From the NCBI GenBank assembly GCA_023489335.1, contig JAMDCP010000012.1, positions 24,724 to 88,723 of the forward strand: a stretch of 64,000 nt of DNA, in the 5' to 3' direction. The DNA is from Deltaproteobacteria bacterium (GTDB lineage: Bacteria > SZUA-79 > Acidulodesulfobacterales > Acidulodesulfobacteraceae). The notes below the pieces were generated by a model that was given only the letters and a program-made list of their open reading frames with translations, ran no database searches and was not told the DNA's origin. Below are positions 63,454-64,000 of the stretch, one piece after another; the stretch's first letter is position 1; each line of letters starts with the position of its first letter. Made by a program: the position numbers and the translations under genes.

Positions 63454-63999
63454 TTACCCCAGCTTAGGGTCTTTGTTTTTATTAAGCCTTCTTTCAAGGT
63501 CTTCCGCGAAAGCGTCTTTTTTTGCAGGCGCCGGACAGGCAAATCCTATTTTCAGAGCTTCCTGCCGGTAATACGGCGCCAGCCAGTATAAAAGGGTGTT
63601 GTAATCCCCTGAGTCGTAGAATTTTATCATTTCTCTGTTAAATTCCAGCTTGTCTTCGGCTTTAATATTTAATACGGGATAGCCGTTTTCCATTAATACG
63701 CCGTTGGCCATAAGCCGAGACGTTCTTTTATTGCCGTCCCAGAAGAACTGGTTTATGCTGCCGAAGCCGAAAAAAACCAATGCGCGGGTAACCGGATTTT
63801 CTATCGCCTTTATATCCTTAAGTCCTTCTTCGAAAACCCCGGGCAGCTTATCCGGTTCGGGAGGCATATGTTTGGTTCCGCCTATCGTTACCCTGCCTGT
63901 CCTGAATTCTCCGGGAATAAGGGCTTCTCCATTAGACACGAGGTAGTTAAGTTTAGAGAAAATATCTTTATTCAGGTCGAATTTCTTTTCTTTAACCAA
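63454..63999 (-). CDS. Fic-fold protein with altered catalytic motif (5' end beyond window)
   Basis: At least 181 residues. The Fic core HPFx(D/E)GN(K/G)RxxR is present as QFFWDGNKRTSRLM, so the catalytic His is Gln. The nucleotide-binding GN(K)R part and the GGTKHMPPEPDKLPG N-terminal element are kept. AMPylation by the usual mechanism is therefore doubtful. The frame reaches the right edge with only a TTG there, so the true start is outside. Its C-terminus (KKDAFAEDLERRLNKNKD) resembles that of the nucleotidyltransferase. Confidence 0.78.
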   Translation of the reverse strand: MVKEKKFDLNKDIFSKLNYLVSNGEALIPGEFRTGRVTIGGTKHMPPEPDKLPGVFEEGLKDIKAIENPVTRALVFFGFGSINQFFWDGNKRTSRLMANGVLMENGYPVLNIKAEDKLEFNREMIKFYDSGDYNTLLYWLAPYYRQEALKIGFACPAPAKKDAFAEDLERRLNKNKDPKLG

Positions 64000-64000
64000 C

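Noticed and set aside
1-64000. CRISPR arrays, insertion sequences with transposase, rRNA genes or replication origin
   Set aside because: No regular spacer repeats, transposase-like frames, rRNA segments or dnaA-box clusters were seen.

Overview
This window comes from an AT-rich, Gram-negative, largely anaerobic bacterium. It carries an outer-membrane barrel, an AsmA/TamB-type envelope protein, a membrane-bound uptake [NiFe] hydrogenase, an indolepyruvate:ferredoxin oxidoreductase, a predicted selenoprotein and many c-di-GMP enzymes. The mix recalls deltaproteobacterial-type sulfate/iron-cycling lineages such as Candidatus Acidulodesulfobacterales. That placement is an impression from gene content and base composition, not a phylogenetic result.

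Layout. 1-5.7 kb: an AsmA/TamB-like gene running off the left edge, a PhoB-type regulator, a DedA membrane protein, a GC-rich DEAD-box RNA helicase and tRNA-Gly(GCC). The helicase/DedA block lies between the intact tRNA and a decayed copy of its 3' end. 5.8-17.3 kb: the hydrogenase locus. hypA-hypB-phosphoesterase run left; small subunit, large subunit, cytochrome b and maturation protease run right; they converge on a hypC-hypD-hypE-hypF operon. HypA lacks its zinc domain and the small subunit has an unusual N-terminus. 17.5-30 kb: TDT transporter, carbonic anhydrase, tRNA-Ala, an orphan Xre antitoxin, a PLD-like exported protein, a beta-CASP nuclease, an outer-membrane protein, three GGDEF proteins (one with EAL) and tRNA-Pro. 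30-37.7 kb: rpe, htpX, scpB, a pair of diiron beta-lactamase-fold (ODP-like) protein and soluble chemoreceptor, a FAD oxidoreductase, Usp, an encapsulin-type ferritin and a class II amidotransferase. 37.7-48.5 kb: SRP RNA, iorA-iorB-paaK, DUF116-fmt-def, a Sec-containing protein disulfide oxidoreductase read through a TGA, Usp, a PLC-like protein and CobD. 48.4-60 kb: uvrB-uvrC and addA-addB, separated by a palindromic MITE-like repeat. 60-64 kb: accessory DNA with a VOC protein, a broken DUF2283 gene, a tRNA-Gly(CCC) 3' fragment, a strongly structured non-coding segment, and small toxin/antitoxin-like genes (nucleotidyltransferase, Fic).

How it fits together. The hydrogenase oxidises periplasmic H2 and passes electrons to cytochrome b and the quinone pool; nine accessory genes around it make and process the metal centre. 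iorAB with the CoA ligase points to anaerobic use of aromatic amino acids. The most unusual items are the hidden selenoprotein (45131-45778), a ~45-nt sequence repeated 3' of three tRNA or tRNA-derived loci, the zinc-less HypA, the tRNA-fragment/island geometry at 61.8 kb, and a C-terminal peptide shared by two unrelated toxin-type proteins.
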